A stretch of 64,000 bases of DNA from Echiichthys vipera (Eukaryota > Chordata > Actinopteri > Perciformes > Trachinidae). The notes beneath the pieces are model-generated. The model was not told the DNA's origin and made no database searches. It worked only from the letters and a program-made list of their open reading frames with translations. Location: NCBI GenBank assembly GCA_963691815.1, contig OY829654.1, positions 8,046,989 to 8,110,988 on the forward strand, in the 5' to 3' direction. Position numbers and translations under genes: made by a program. Below, piece by piece: positions 12,946 to 26,083 of the stretch. How positions within the stretch are numbered: position 1 is the first letter of the stretch; every line of letters starts with the position of its first letter.

Positions 12946-15314
12946 ATGTCATTGATAATATTGCACAAGTCACAGTGGCCATTTTTCTGCAGAATAATAT
13001 TTCTTCTACAATTGGGCCTTAATGTTGGCTCTTCCCTATTGTTTAAGACAGTTTTACACAGGATTCAGTACACAGCATCTTGTGTGTTTAAGACCGTTTA
13101 CTTACTCCCCTATCTGCTTCAGTAGATGGCGCACAAGAGCATTTTCCTTCTCTTATTTGGCCAGGGAACACAAACATGTGATGATCCTCCTGCAGGTCAT
13201 CAGTGCAGGTACTCTGCTGAGATTGTTATGGTCCTCTTAGTAACTCACTTTGTATCATTTTCCAGAGGAATAAATTAGGTAACTCCGAGATGCCTCATCA
13301 CTAAGTATTTTTCTTATTAAAAGGACACTGCAGACATGTTTGTCTAATTCAGAAATCTCTCCTAATCTGCATCAGCATCGAGGCAGATAATGGTCAAGCA
13401 TTGCTGGTGTTAAGGTTTAACAACCCTGCCAAAATGAGGTTTCAAATTGTACACCATTATCGGGGACTCAGATCCCATTACCTTCATGGAGATGTGTTGC
13501 ACTGATGCATTTTGATGGTACTCCCACATAATAGAGAGAGTCAAGAAGCATCAAGCTGTTATCTACGCTTGAGGCAGGCAAACTGTATTACCTTTCCATT
13601 TCAAAGAAAATCTCACAGCTGGATCAGGTTTCACAGCTAGGCAGGTCCAGTGACTTAACCAGAGCCGATCACAGAGGACGAGAAGCTTTACAAAGCTGCA
13701 GCTCATGTTGCACTGTGTCAGCATCGTTCGGGAGAAAAATAAAGGCATTCTCATCTCAGTCAAATTCCTACAGTAACCTCAGTAGGATACTTCAGCGTGT
13801 GAGGAATCAAGGTGGAGGTGAAGGCAAAATATTCATGTGAGGGAATCAGCCTCAAGCACGTGTAAAGCTTCATCTGATTTCTTGAAAGGTAAAACTTTTT
13901 GTTTCCTCTGTCATTGTAGCATGACATGAAGCCTGCCTGTCATTAGTCCTCAGAGATATCAGAGGCTTAAGGTAACAAATCAGCACAGCAGCTGATGATG
14001 CTTTTTGTTGAAGTTCTAGTAAAAAGAATTCAGCACTAATGCCCCTTCTCTGCATTAAATGTCTCAATTACAATTTATTATGCATGGTCATAACCCGGGC
14101 CGATTTAAAGAATGCGTTCAAACACCACAGTTAACCTCCTGCAATTAAAATAATAATAAACAACTTAGTAGAGAGTGAACTTCCAAGTTGTCTTGTTATG
14201 TCTGAGCAAGTTTGCACAGACTCTTGAGGACATACATTGTGCAGATAGTGCGAGAACCAGAGACATGCTCCATCCTGTCAGCATTCCACAGTTTCTGCAG
14301 AAACACTTGTGGAAAATTCCTACCTGAGAGATGGCAGGAAGGAGAGAGGGGTGGGTGGAGAACAGTGAGAAAGATCCCTCATATGTCTGACTAACCGCTG
14401 AATAAATCTTTCATTGTAAGATTCTTCTTCATAACTAACATCAGCTTTATTCAGAGATAATCTACATAGTTTTTGACTTGCTGCAGGTCCCAATGGGATG
14501 CAAAAACCCTCCCCGACTACGGAGACTTCTGCACACAGGAGTCATCTAAATGTCAAGAATCTACAGTGCATCTTGGAGCTGACCAGATGAATTCCCATTA
14601 ATTCTGGGCTCCACAACAACTGAATAGAAAAAGGCCATGGGATGAATATTTATCACAGATTAGATAGCAGTGCTTTCAATCAAATTCCAAACCCAGAACA
14701 CTATTCTTATCCACATGTAAAGTAGGAAGTATTTATTCTGGGTATGCGCACTTCAGCGGGAATAAATAGGCCCTTGCAGAGCTATACATCTGCCGTCCTT
14801 GTTGCCCTCTCCTCATCTAGAGAGCGTGGCCTATGAAGAGGAATCAGCATTAGATGTTGATACATAATTTAGTTTCCCAGCTGCGTTATCCAACCTTTGC
14901 TACCAAATAAATATGTAAAGTCAGCAGCTGCGGCTATTATTTTCAAAAAAGTCAGAAATTCATTTTGCTTCTCATGTTCTATTCAGATAAGCAGGGGCTA
15001 GAAAATAACCAACGCCAGATTACAGACTCAATTTAGTGCCAATGACTTCTAGAAATAGAATGATGTGGAAATCGTCTCTAGGCTAAACATCAACTGCATT
15101 CTGACTTTATTTGTCATTCAGGATGGTGTTGATGTTGCATACAACCTGTTTTTCTTAAGTTTGGAATCATTTAATATCATAGCAGTCGGAAAATAAGTTT
15201 ACAACTTTTTAGTTTAAAGATATTCCCCCTCACAAGATGTTGGTTGTAAATCATTTATACAGTATTAACAGAGCAGATATAAGACAGATACAAACGAGTG
15301 AATAAATACATCAG
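12946..15314. other. Intergenic, CNE-like AT-rich blocks, no gene seen
   Basis: The stretches 13260-14100 and 14400-14960 have the texture of vertebrate conserved non-coding DNA: mixed composition, no repeats, and words such as CCCATTAATTCTGGGC and CACAGATTAGATAGCA. No ORF or splice pattern suggests exons. Confidence 0.35.
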
Positions 15315-15500
15315 CATGCACTGGTGGAAGAAGTATCTACTTCAGTAAAATACCACAGAGCACAAATACTCTTACATGTAAAAGTCCTACATTCAAAATC
15401 TTACTTAAGTAAAAGTTCATAAATATCCAAATATATTAAATGTACCAAAAGTAAAATTTCTCATTGCAAAAAGCCTTATTTCAGAAAAATGTATGTTACT
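15315..15500 (+). repeat. Teleost dispersed repeat with AAGTAAAAGT motifs
   Basis: GCACTGGTGGAAGAAGTATC, TACATGTAAAAGTCCTACAT and TTACTTAAGTAAAAGTTCAT are hallmarks of a very common fish non-autonomous DNA element (usual left end ACTGGTGGAAGAAGTACTCA). Only the left half is present. Confidence 0.65.
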
Positions 15501-15691
15501 GAATTACAGTCAGTTATGCATTCATGTGTCAATAATGTTGCAGCTGATAAAGGCGGTGCTCATTTCAACTAAACTGCTGGGTAGCTTCATCTTTAAAAAG
15601 GTTTAATATGCAGTATTATCCTAAAAAACAATGTATCAACTAAGCTCTTCGCAGCCGCTGCTTTGTCGAGCCCCTTTTCCTCAATGTCTTA

Positions 15692-16080
15692 GGGCGCACT
15701 CACACTGTCCATCCGTATCGTGCCCCGTGCTTTAGGGTACCCCCCCCCCCTTCCCTCTCCCCCCACGCCCATTTGTACTCACACTACCTGGGCCTGTAAA
15801 TATGCCAGAACAGGTCACACGCATTGATTGACATCATCGCGATATGTCGCTTTGTTTACAAATATTTCCATAGACCTCAGAGTTTTTGTGCGTCTTGTCG
15901 ACTGTTTTTAAATATTTTCATCGACCAAATCTGCAGTAAACACTCCACCTTCGCATCACACCAACGTGAACCTTTCGCCGCCATTGTTTTAAATGTCCGC
16001 GCATGGTCCGTCTTTTTTTTTCATTTTTTTTTCTATGTCCGAACAGGCACACATAAAATGACATCAGAACCGCCATAGGC

Positions 16081-16142
<62 letters not shown>

Positions 16143-16332
16143 TGTGCTCGTACACGTGCGGACGCTCGTGCTCGTACATGTGCAAACATGCTTTACAAAA
16201 GCCCACCTCTCCCAAACGGGCTGTGACCGGCAAGCGTACCACAGCTAGGCGCACTCACACTGGTCAAACAAACTAGACTTTAGCCGTGAAACGTGCTTGG
16301 GCACGGTACAGATTGACAGTGTAAGTGCGCCC
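15692..16332. mobile_element. 641-bp MITE with TTA target-site duplication (PIF/Harbinger-like)
   Basis: The left end GGGCGCACTCACACTGTC and the right end GACAGTGTAAGTGCGCCC are inverted copies with one mismatch. They are flanked by TTA at 15689-15691 and TTA at 16333-16335. A second inner copy of the GCGCACTCACACTG motif lies near 16249. There is no transposase. The interior holds a hexanucleotide tandem repeat. A 3-bp TTA duplication with G-rich termini is typical of PIF/Harbinger-derived MITEs. Confidence 0.75.
16080..16147. repeat. (CTCGTG)n hexanucleotide tandem array
   Basis: About ten near-perfect CTCGTG units decay at the right into CTTGTG, TACACGTG and similar. The array lies wholly inside the Harbinger-like MITE at 15692-16332. 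A minus-strand His-Glu repeat ORF over it is an artefact of the tandem repeat. Confidence 0.95.
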
Positions 16333-16335
16333 TTA

Positions 16336-19300
16336 CACTGACACTGAAGGCCCAAGGCTGTGAGTTCTACCAGCATGCAGACAAAATCTCCCCTCTTTCT
16401 TCCGTCTGACGAAAAACCAAACATTCCGAGCAAAATATTCTGAATGGAAACCTTCTGTCACACACCCACACCGTCAACAATTCACACCTAGCCCCCATGG
16501 AAAGCAAACATTACACCTGTTAGTAATGGGAACAAACATGTTATCATCACCTGATTAGTTCTCCTAAGCTCTGATCTACAAATTAGGCTTTGTGTCATTT
16601 TGTGGTGGGACAACAATGAGCAAGTGACAGAAAGTGAACGATCCCATTTTGGATCATGGCCTTGATGAGGATAAAAATATCAAACCTGAAGAAGAGGCGT
16701 CTGAATAAGAAGTCAAGTATTAGTGGTGAAACAACAGATGACAGTGCTGGTAAACTTCTGATCTTGAACTTTAATTAATGCACCTTCTTCACAGCAGACA
16801 TTTCTGACTTGTCATAGAAGGAAAAGTACAAGTGCAACTAATTACATAAACGATGGCTCAATTTTTTTTCCAGGTGTCCCAGTAGGCTGGGACAGTGAGC
16901 CAGCGTGCACAACACCAGGACAAAGTAGAAACCAAAGAAGGTAAAAATCCATCATTAGTTTCTGGATTTACACCTGTGCTTTTCCTTCTGCCCACTGATT
17001 TATTGGCCACTTGAGGACATTGCACCAAGCTCCAAAAACAACATTGACATAAAATACCCTTATAGGCTCCTGATGATATGGTGAACAGGTTAGCAAACTA
17101 TGATTTATTTAGACAATGAGCAGACACATTTGTTGTTGTGAGCAGACTTTTGTGTCTACCTGATGAATGGAAGTGCATATTCACTTTGATTTCAGCTGTG
17201 TTTTGGACCAGTTCCTGAGAGGATTATCCTTCTTTTTAGCTGCTAAATGCTCTACTATGTTCACCAGTTAGTCTTTAACTCTAACACAATAAGCTTTTCA
17301 AGCTTTTCCACTGAAAAAGCTGAAAACAACACTGATGAGAGCAGTGAGAGTGAACCATAAAACCAAAACAATTAGCTGGAGGAGGCAAAAAGGATCCAAA
17401 ACAAATCCCACCATGATGAATAGAGCAGGCTTTTGTACATATAACTAAGAAAAAATGCACTGTAATTCATATGTACTCCAAATATTAATAACTGTAGAGA
17501 TTCCGTCTGCAGCAAAGAAGGAAATCAAGTGACGCAGCATAAGAATGCTAAATTCCACATGGATTGGTCTCAAAACACAGGATTTTCACCCGGGGGGAAC
17601 AAACCCTAACCAAGTCACTTTGACGCATAACCCTAATGGTAACCTATTGGTGCCTAAACTTAACTGTTGCGGTCCAATTCCTGTCACCGTTTCATTGCGT
17701 AAAGTAGAATGTCATATTTCCTAAGCTATCATACAAATTGTTTGGCCAGAACCTGCTGATGAGAACATGCTGAGTGGGCTGATTTTATCAGCTTTAAAAT
17801 TATTACTGGCATACAGATTTAAATGAGTGACAGTCCTGGCTTGTGTTTTTCCATGACATCACCGCAGTGTGTGTGGGGGGGGGGGGGATAAACCCGGCCT
17901 TAACTAAGGGAGGCACTGCATGAAGAGGATCTTGCTTAAAGATGACAGCACCTTCCCACACACACCAGCCTCGGCTCTGCCTCTGTGAAAGCTCCACTCG
18001 TCAAAAGCAAAGAAAAATTATGAAAATGGCAGCTCTGCACCCCAAGAAATGTGAAACAACATCATGTGCCACAAATATAACAAGGTCATTTGCAAAGCAC
18101 CTGCTGAGACTACTACATACATACTACTACATATGGTTACGGTTGGTTTGTAGGAGGATCTGGACGCAGGACACTGTGACAAAACTGCAACTCCTGTCCA
18201 CAAAATTGGGTTGTTCCTCATCCTCCAACTAGACTTCAGATTCAAGATGTTAAATTCCACACAAATATCATGTCATGGTTCTAGAGATACGGTTATGGAT
18301 GTTTAAAATGCTGTTCATGTTCATACTAAAAACGAATCAACAGGATCACAGGCTGTGTTGAACAATAAATGAAGTTGAAACCCTTTGGCTGTTACGATAC
18401 AGATGATTAAAATAATAATAGTGACAAAAGCTCACAAAGGTTCACAACAAAGAAATGTTGCCCTTTTTTGAGGTTGTTATGGAGCTTTCACAGCTCCCCC
18501 CATCTTAACTGGCTCGCCACTAGAAATTTGGTGTAACCATTAATGTCTTCTTTCTGGCTTAGCCCGGATAATCCTGTAACTCTATATTGAGCTGAAATGT
18601 GGGAAACAGCTCCATGAAGGTTAGTTTCAGTCCTCAAATCCCAAAAGCTGTCCAGGTCCAGCACCACCACCAGTCCTTTGAGAGATTAGGAGCTTCAGAG
18701 TGACAGCAGGGATGCTTTGTTACAAACTGACCTTTGCCAAAACATCTTTCTCAGGTTGTCAACAGCCTTAGTTGCTGAGTAATAGTTTTTTCTGAACTAT
18801 TTGAAAATACTTTCATTATAACTGAACAGTGATTTTCCAATCATAGTTTAGTAACTATAACGAGGCACAGTCGGCCTGTCAAGATGTGGATTTCTCCATA
18901 TGCCAAAAATGTGCGCATATAAATGTAGGAATATTCAGTAGTATATATGAAGGGTTCATTTGCAAAAACAAACAAAACAGTGTTTTTATTTATTTGTGTC
19001 CAATCCAGGGACTATCAATAAAGTTGATGCTTTATTAAGAGATCTCGATTTTTATTTCACAAACATTTTTTTTATTGTGACCTCAAGAGAATATCAATTG
19101 AACCAGTGTAAGGTAGTGTTTATTCATTTTTTAGAATGGAGTTTATCTGGTTTGACAGATACACTCTGCAAGTGGTTTGAACACGAGACTAAAAGTGTGA
19201 AGAATGAATTTAACTGTGTGTTTATCTGCTCGAATGTAATCTGAGAATGTTACAGTAGAATTACCTGTTCACTACTGTGGCTTACAGTCAGTGATGTAGT

Positions 19301-20012
19301 GGTAGCTGAGGCAGTAGGGTTTATTATTAGTGGGAATACTCTTCAATATATTCCAATGGCTTTTTGGCTGATAGGTGGGTATACTGTAAACTACCAGACA
19401 AAGACATAGGTATACCCTGTATATCATAACTGCGTATACCCTTCACTACACCTACTTACCTCTAAACACTTCCAAACATTTTGCTAGTATATCAAAGTTT
19501 TACAGCTCTGCCCTGTTCTTTAACTTTACACTGAGGCCACCCAGGCAACATGTGCATTAGATGGCATCATGTTACCAGTTGAATTAAAATACATCTTCTG
19601 TGATTCTTGACCATGTTCTTCTCTAGTATCCAAACCATCCAAGGGTTATGATCAACATACTTTAGATGGCTCTTCAGTTTAATTAGAATAGTTAGAACAT
19701 ACAGAGGCTGGTTGTTTGTAGAAGATCAGTACGAATAAAGCATATTGTGATACTGTGTAGAGTACTACAATTGTTCCTATAATTTTGTTATTTTCACACC
19801 TGTGCCTATACAATCAGCGCAAATTAACACTTCCTCGTTTTACTGCTTTGTGAGATTTAAATGCCACCAGGTGAGATTGGTCTGTGTGTTTGAGAACAGT
19901 CTGGAGCTATTTACCATCTCTGCTTCTGTTCTGTCAGGCCACTTGTGAAAAAAATAACCTTTCTGCTGAATTGTTGCTTTATATGGCTTCACAATCACAC
20001 CTCCTACACATT
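16336..20012. other. Intergenic, no gene seen
   Basis: Holds a G homopolymer at about 17875-17888 and the CCTAACC repeat. The rest is unremarkable AT-rich sequence. Confidence 0.4.
17585..17720 (+). repeat. Degenerate dispersed repeat (CCTAACCAAGT type)
   Basis: AACCCTAACCAAGTCACTTT and GTGCCTAAACTTAACTGTTG match the stretch at 20640-20790 (CTAACCAAGTAGTTGTGTTG, then CCTAAACTTAACCAAGTAAC). This is a common fish repeat of unclear class. Confidence 0.5.
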
Positions 20013-20023
20013 TCACACACACA

Positions 20024-20083
<60 letters not shown>
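20013..20083. repeat. (CA)n microsatellite
   Basis: About 35 CA units with one AT interruption near 20029. Confidence 0.98.
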
Positions 20084-20086
<3 letters not shown>

Positions 20087-20639
20087 ATGTTGTTTCAATT
20101 TGGGAAATAATAATTACCACTGCATCTACTGTATCACTTGTTATTTTTCTTTAACACAAATCAAAGTGTAGAAGTCTCACTAACTAGCATTCTGCACATA
20201 AAAACCTGGCAACATGATAAAAGGGCTAGACTATTCATCACCATTTTACACACAGATCAGGGTAATGGCCAGTTACATTACATTACATTTATATAGCTAA
20301 GTGCAATTTACCATGAAGGTACTACCCATAAAGTTCTCTTTGCATCTGTATGCAACAATGTCCAATGTAACATTATAGATGTAAACAGTCTTTCTTTTAT
20401 TCACAATGTTAATCAACTACGACCGAAAAGTGTCTGTGAAACATTGATATTCAACATATCTGTGGTTTGCAGAAATGTTTTGTGGCGATGCAGCTGGCCC
20501 TGCCGTAAACCAAAAGTCAAAGCTGATTTTGTTTAAATTACACAGTAAGCTGCTTAGGTTTCTTACATAGCGTTCCTATATTCCTTTCATAAGGTTGTTA
20601 ACCAACATTAACTAAGTTACATAACAAACATAGTTATTT

Positions 20640-20800
20640 CAACCCAAACCACAGTCGGTTCTTAACCTAACCAAGTAGTTGTGTTGCCTAAACTTAACCA
20701 AGTAACATTAGTTTTGGTTGAATTTACAACGGGACTCCAAAAGTGTTAAAAAGCTAATGGCAACCGTTACCGTTACCATGTGAAAAGATGATAACGGCCT
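20640..20800 (+). repeat. Second copy of the CCTAACCAAGT-type repeat
   Basis: See the copy at 17585. The shared core is GCCTAAACTTAACC and CTAACCAAGT, in the same orientation and about 3 kb away. Confidence 0.5.
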
Positions 20801-20959
20801 TCTAAACCTACTAGTAGGTGTAGCTGGCCTATCCTGAGCCATATCTATGAGGCTGATAACCACCAATAATGCTCATTCAATTGAGACATTTGAAATACGT
20901 GATTTAATCCTTGTTACATTTACCAGCTGGACGTGAAGATGCCACCCTCATGTGTTTAG

Positions 20960-21130
20960 GATAAATATGCTTAGCTTAGCATAAAAACTGGAAACAGGGT
21001 GAAACAGCCAGCTCCGCTATGTCCAAAGGAAAAAAAATAAATAAATAAAAAACCATGGAAGCTGTTTCCTCAGTTTCCAGTCTTTTTGCTAAGCAAAGCT
21101 AAAAGGCTGTTGCCGTATATTTTAACAGAC
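20960..21130. repeat. Hairpin-forming teleost dispersed repeat
   Basis: CTTAGCTTAGCATAAAAACT, then GGAAAC at 20970-20996, is followed some 75 bases later by its near complement GTTTCCAGTCTTTTTGCTAA, then GCAAAGCTAA. The AGCTTAGCATAAAGACTGGA string is a hallmark of a widespread fish repeat. An A-rich insert (AAAAAAAATAAATAAATAAA) sits in the loop. Confidence 0.6.
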
Positions 21131-24100
21131 AGTTATGAGACTGCTATCAATCTTTTCATCCGACGCCGGCCAAGAAAGCAAATAAGCATTTTTCTCAAAA
21201 TGTCAAACTATTCCTTTTAGATTTATTTTTATGATCTGTCAACAGCCAATAAATGTAAATTTAAATCTAATTTAGAGCTGGTGCTTTGTTGAAAGAGCAG
21301 TTACTCTCCTTTCGGAGATACAGCTTGGATGCAGTATTCAGCAAGAAAGTGACCACTGACATATTCTTTGCCTGCAGAATTTCCCCAAATAACCTTTACA
21401 AAGAGACTAACCGGTGCAGCAAGCACCCAGTCACACCCTGCTCACTTTTTCTGCCGCTTGTTTTGTCTCTGGATTAACTTTTGACTGCGGAGGCTGAAGA
21501 ATCTAAATTGACTCTCAGTGACCTCTTTCAGTCCCCTTAGACAATATATTGACTTTCTGTGTCAAGGTACCCAAACGCTGTGACCTACGGTTAGCAGCAA
21601 AAAGAAAAAAAGAAATCAATCCATCTGTGAAGCTGTGTATTTTGAAAAACAATAATTCAGGAGATACACCTTGTATAACCTTTGCTTTATTTTGTCAGCT
21701 GGGAATTCAGGCCTCGAGTTGCAGCTGAATTGATGAGTGAAGCTGCACATGAATGGTAGATGTAAGTTATTTCCATATTAGCCAGACAGCACAGTCATTT
21801 CCTTGATATACAATTAAACCACATGCCCGGCATACACACACGCAGACCTGCACACTCTCAAACACACTAGAATCCGCGCCCTAATCATCATCAGACCTTT
21901 TGGAGATTCCAACAGTGCGATATTTGACCCAAGTGCTCCATGAAGTTCTGTTGTGTGACCAGGTTAACTAATGGACTAGCTAATCAAAGGGTGTTGCTCA
22001 TGTCTGTCTCACCTTTGTCAATAGATGAGTGTTGACCTCTCAACTACGTCTGCCCCCCAGTCCCCTCCCAAAACGCAGACACAGAAGCCCTTTACCTTCA
22101 TTCAAAACAAACTAATCAGCACCCCCAGCCAGCTGGAATGTCCTCATTTTTAAAGTATAGGCTTTAGTGAAAAGCCAGACAGGTATTCTGAACAGAAAAC
22201 AAGCCCAGACTCATTCCATGACAAAGCTGCAGGCACTATTATAAAAAACATGGGAGTGTTTAGTGAAAGAACACAGTCTTGGCAGAGAACATTCTGCAAA
22301 ATGTGACTACTAATGCAGCTTGTAATTTAACAATGCGTCTTTTTACAACTGTTTAATCCCCATGGCAACAGTGGGGAGTGATGTGTTGTCTTGATGGTTT
22401 TGAACACAAGAAAAGAAGTGATCGGGTGTCTGTGGTGTCGTGCTCTGCAGTGAATTGCACTGACTAGCCTTTCACGCTCCAGTAATATTCAGATAAGGCA
22501 CGATGTTGCAGCAAAACGAAGCATTTCAAATGATTCCCGCTGCGATGCCATCCCTCCACTGTTATTACTGCACGTTCCATTACATCGTGTCAGGGAGAGA
22601 AGTGCATAAACACAGGGTACTGACAGAGCCTAACAAACATGAATGGGGGACTGATCCAGCTCTTTCCTCCCCCAACACACACACACATGTTGCTCCATTT
22701 AAAAACTATTTTAAAGCATTTATAATGTGCAGTCACTCAGAAGTAGCCAGTGGACGGCATTAACCCAAAATTTGTGTTTAAGAAAGTTTCCCATGAGTTC
22801 AGCTCATTAGTATTCATTAACACTGGAGGTTGGACATATGAATGGACAATCAATCAATATATGATAATAGATACAATTACTGTCATTAGTTCACTTATGG
22901 TAACAAAATCCACAGGGAATTAATTGCACGATACAATACAATACAATATGGTAGCAAGTCACAACCACAAATTACGTATATTGTGCATACATGTACATGT
23001 CTATACATTGTTTTAATTAGGAAAATCCTACTAGTTGTACAGTACCTGAGGTATGTACTTGTTACTTTCCTCTGTTCTATAAGGTAGAGCCAGTTCTATC
23101 CAGATACAGAAAGAAAAGACATAAAGAGTTTCCTGAAACCACCCACAACTTCCAAGCTCTCCTCATTGTATGCTGTTTGATCAATGTTGATGATTGCAGT
23201 GAAAAGAATACCTTGTGTTTTTTAAAAACTGCAGAAATTTTGGACATTCAGGTAGTTGCATCCCCTAGCTGGTGCCTGCCAATAGTTGAAATTGTGCAAT
23301 TTGATTATGATTCAGTCTGTATTATGTATTTATTTATTTATTTTTTACAGTGATTCTCAAAAGGGCCTAATCGCATTGCACCATATTTGTCAAGTGCTCA
23401 CACAGATCATATTCACACGTGGGCCTCGGTTATTTTCCGTGAGAGAGAGACAGCACATTTGTATTCTGGGTCTGACATCTTGAATCTGCATCCAAATGGA
23501 GAATGAAATATTTATGCTGCAAAATGATGGCACTCTTCATTGTCAATTTGCGTGAACATAAAAGTGCATTAGAAGGTGGATGCATTCCTGCCCAGGCAAG
23601 TCAGAACAGAATCAGCCAATGAGGCGTCAAGAGAGAGAGAGAGAGAGAGAGCTAGAAAGAGATCAGGGGAGTATCAAGGTAGAAAGACAACCTCTGGGCA
23701 GCCTCGGGCTGTTGAGCCTGCAGACAAGGCCGACACCCTGGAATCTCACACAAAAACATTCAAATTGTAATAGAAGTCAAAAGCCTCTGAAGCAAATACC
23801 ATAATTTAGAGGTAGAAAGCACGTTTGTTACATTATTTAAAAGGCGAGTTTCAAACACACGTTTGTTCTACGATACATCTTCACTTCATTGAAGAATGGG
23901 AGATGTACAAGACGCACAACATAAATATTAAGCACATACAATATCGTGTGCTCATAATGCAACATGTTTCATGCTACATACATGAATAAACCAGAAGCAT
24001 TTGTAACAGCTGTGATATGTTTATGTACGTATGTGTGTCATTAGTTAACAAATGTATGAATTAGTGTTATAGCCCTTAACATACTGTCATTTGCATTTTA

Positions 24101-24259
24101 ATGGAGATGTAGATTGATGCAAATGTCTGCACTCACCGTTTTTCCAATGCATCTTAAATCATTAAAATGATCTGTTTTGTTTTTTTATTCAATTTGACTG
24201 AATGGCACAAGTATTAAGAAGTAGAAAATACCAGGGTTAGCACTTTGGAATAAATTATG
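21131..24259. other. Intergenic, no gene seen
   Basis: The blocks 21280-21560, 21700-22140 and 22180-22560 are non-repetitive and CNE-like (for example AACTAATCAGCACCCCCAGC and CAGCTTGTAATTTAACAATG). No exon is supported. Confidence 0.35.
23630..23652. repeat. (GA)n microsatellite
   Basis: A short GAGAGA tract of about 11 units in otherwise unremarkable sequence. Confidence 0.9.
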
Positions 24260-24500
24260 TTTTTTTTATATACAAAATAGTTATTTAATAATTATTTTAT
24301 ATTCCTGATACTTGTTTTGTTCCTTTTTATATCTTAAAGTCGTTTTTATCATTATCTACTTGTCTTACTATCCTGTTTTTATCCCTTTAAAACTTTATTA
24401 TTGTCACTTTCTTGTGTTTTCAGTTTTTAATAGCTCTGTTTGCACTGCACTTTGAGCTGCATGTTCTGAAAAGGGCTATATAGATAAAGTTCATTATTAG
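24260..24500 (+). mobile_element. Probable LINE-derived 3' tail
   Basis: The segment is T-rich and ends GCACTTTGAGCTGCATGTTC, then TGAAAAGGGCTATATAGATA AAGT. This is the usual end of several fish LINE or related dispersed repeats (a GTGCTATATAAATAAAG-like tail). There is no coding potential and the family is uncertain. Confidence 0.45.
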
Positions 24501-25214
24501 AATTGTTAACCCAAAAATATTTTTGATCATGCCATGTATGATATAAAATACAGTACTGCTTCTCACATGTTGGCACTAATATGTTTCTATTTCTATTGAA
24601 TCTACTCATCAAATATCTGAAATCACATTTGGATAAATCGTCCACATTTATGACACTTTTTCACACCAACATGTGCATGTAAATCTACACGTGTGAGTTC
24701 GGTGTTGAAGCTCACATTCCTCACATGTGTGACGTGTTTCAACAGAGCCTTCACTCTGTGAGCTGCCTTCAGGGAGTGGAGTGTTGAAATTTAGCACCTC
24801 TTCATTCGACAAGTCTCTCTGTCTAAGGGTCAGCGCTCACCCCAAAACATCTCTGAATGTTCAGTAATCTTGCTTGTTCTTTCCATGAAAAGATAGATCT
24901 ATAAAAAAAAAACGTGCACCTTTTCAGGACTGAATGCACTGTTGACCAACCTGTCAGGTATGTCCCCCCACTGGGACAAAAACACATTTAGCAACAGAAC
25001 AGCAGTTTTAAGTAGATTTATTCTGAATAATAGAACCCTCTGGGGGTAACCTGCCCCTGAAACATTAAGCACATAGAGAGCCATTGAAGAGATTATTTTC
25101 CACATACCCTGATGGATATTAAGTGAACTGCAATTATAGGAGTAGATCTGATCATAAACCAGCAGCAGTCAAACTCAGCAGAGCTTATTAAACAGGCGAA
25201 CACACTTTGTGGAC

Positions 25215-25352
25215 GGTTTGTTCTCATGTTCTCTGTTAGGTTAAAATGTTTTGTATAGTTGCACTGTCGTTATTTGCTGCTCTGTGTGCCCTGAATTGCC
25301 CCCCGGGGACAAATAAAGTTTTTTGAATTTGAATTTGAATTTGAATTTGAAT
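25215..25352 (+). mobile_element. LINE 3' tail ending in a (TTTGAA)n repeat
   Basis: TGAATTGCCCCCCGGGGACA, then AATAAAGTTTTTTGAA, is the standard 3' terminus of several fish non-LTR retrotransposons. It runs into about five TTTGAA units (25321-25352), the target-primed tail repeat. It is only a tail, with no coding part. Confidence 0.7.
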
Positions 25353-25935
25353 GTGTTCACATTTTTGCAATATTGTTTTTGTAGTTTCAATAAAAAAAAT
25401 GTTGTAAACACAAAGCGTTTTTGTGGAGAGGGGCTGCTGTTTAACATCGGGCCGTTTGATCTCATCTGAAGCAGCTCCCCAAAATCAGCACACACCTTTG
25501 CTAGAAACTTCAAGGAGACCACAGTTGATGCATTTGATGCATACTGATACAGGTATGGTGAAGTCTAGCTGTGGAAAATTGTATGTATTTTACTGCGTAT
25601 ATGTTGTAAGTTAAGCAACGTTCAGACAGTATGAAGCAACATGGGCAGTGTTTTTAGAGGCTCGTTTTTCAGCTGTCACCTTACAGAAGTCCAAAAGATT
25701 ACCCCGAACAAGTCACACTGTGCTATCTGGCCCCCACAGAACACAGAGGTAAAGCACTGTCTGTCTCCAGAGAAAAAGAGCTCATAACTCAAAGATATTG
25801 GTGTCCTTGTCAGTAAAATCACATATAAAGAAGATTGGGCTCAAATGAATGTGCTCTCGAGAGAAATATCTTGTCAGGTGAGGCTTGGTGCAGCTCTCTA
25901 CCTCTCAGGAATGTATGGGCGCTGTTCCTCCTCAA

Positions 25936-26029
25936 CCCCCCCCCCCCCCCCCACGCACACACACAAACACACACACACACACAACACCACCACCACCACA
26001 CACACACACACACACAACACCACCACCAC

Positions 26030-26065
<36 letters not shown>

Positions 26066-26083
26066 CACACACACACACACACT
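25936..26083. repeat. Compound poly(C)/(CA)n/(CAC)n microsatellite
   Basis: A run of C (about 25936-25952) is followed by CA tracts interrupted twice by AACACCACCACCACCA blocks. The blocks are almost identical, which suggests an internal duplication. Confidence 0.97.

Noticed and set aside
16033..16254. His-Glu repeat protein on the minus strand
   Set aside because: It is the translation of the CTCGTG array inside a MITE.
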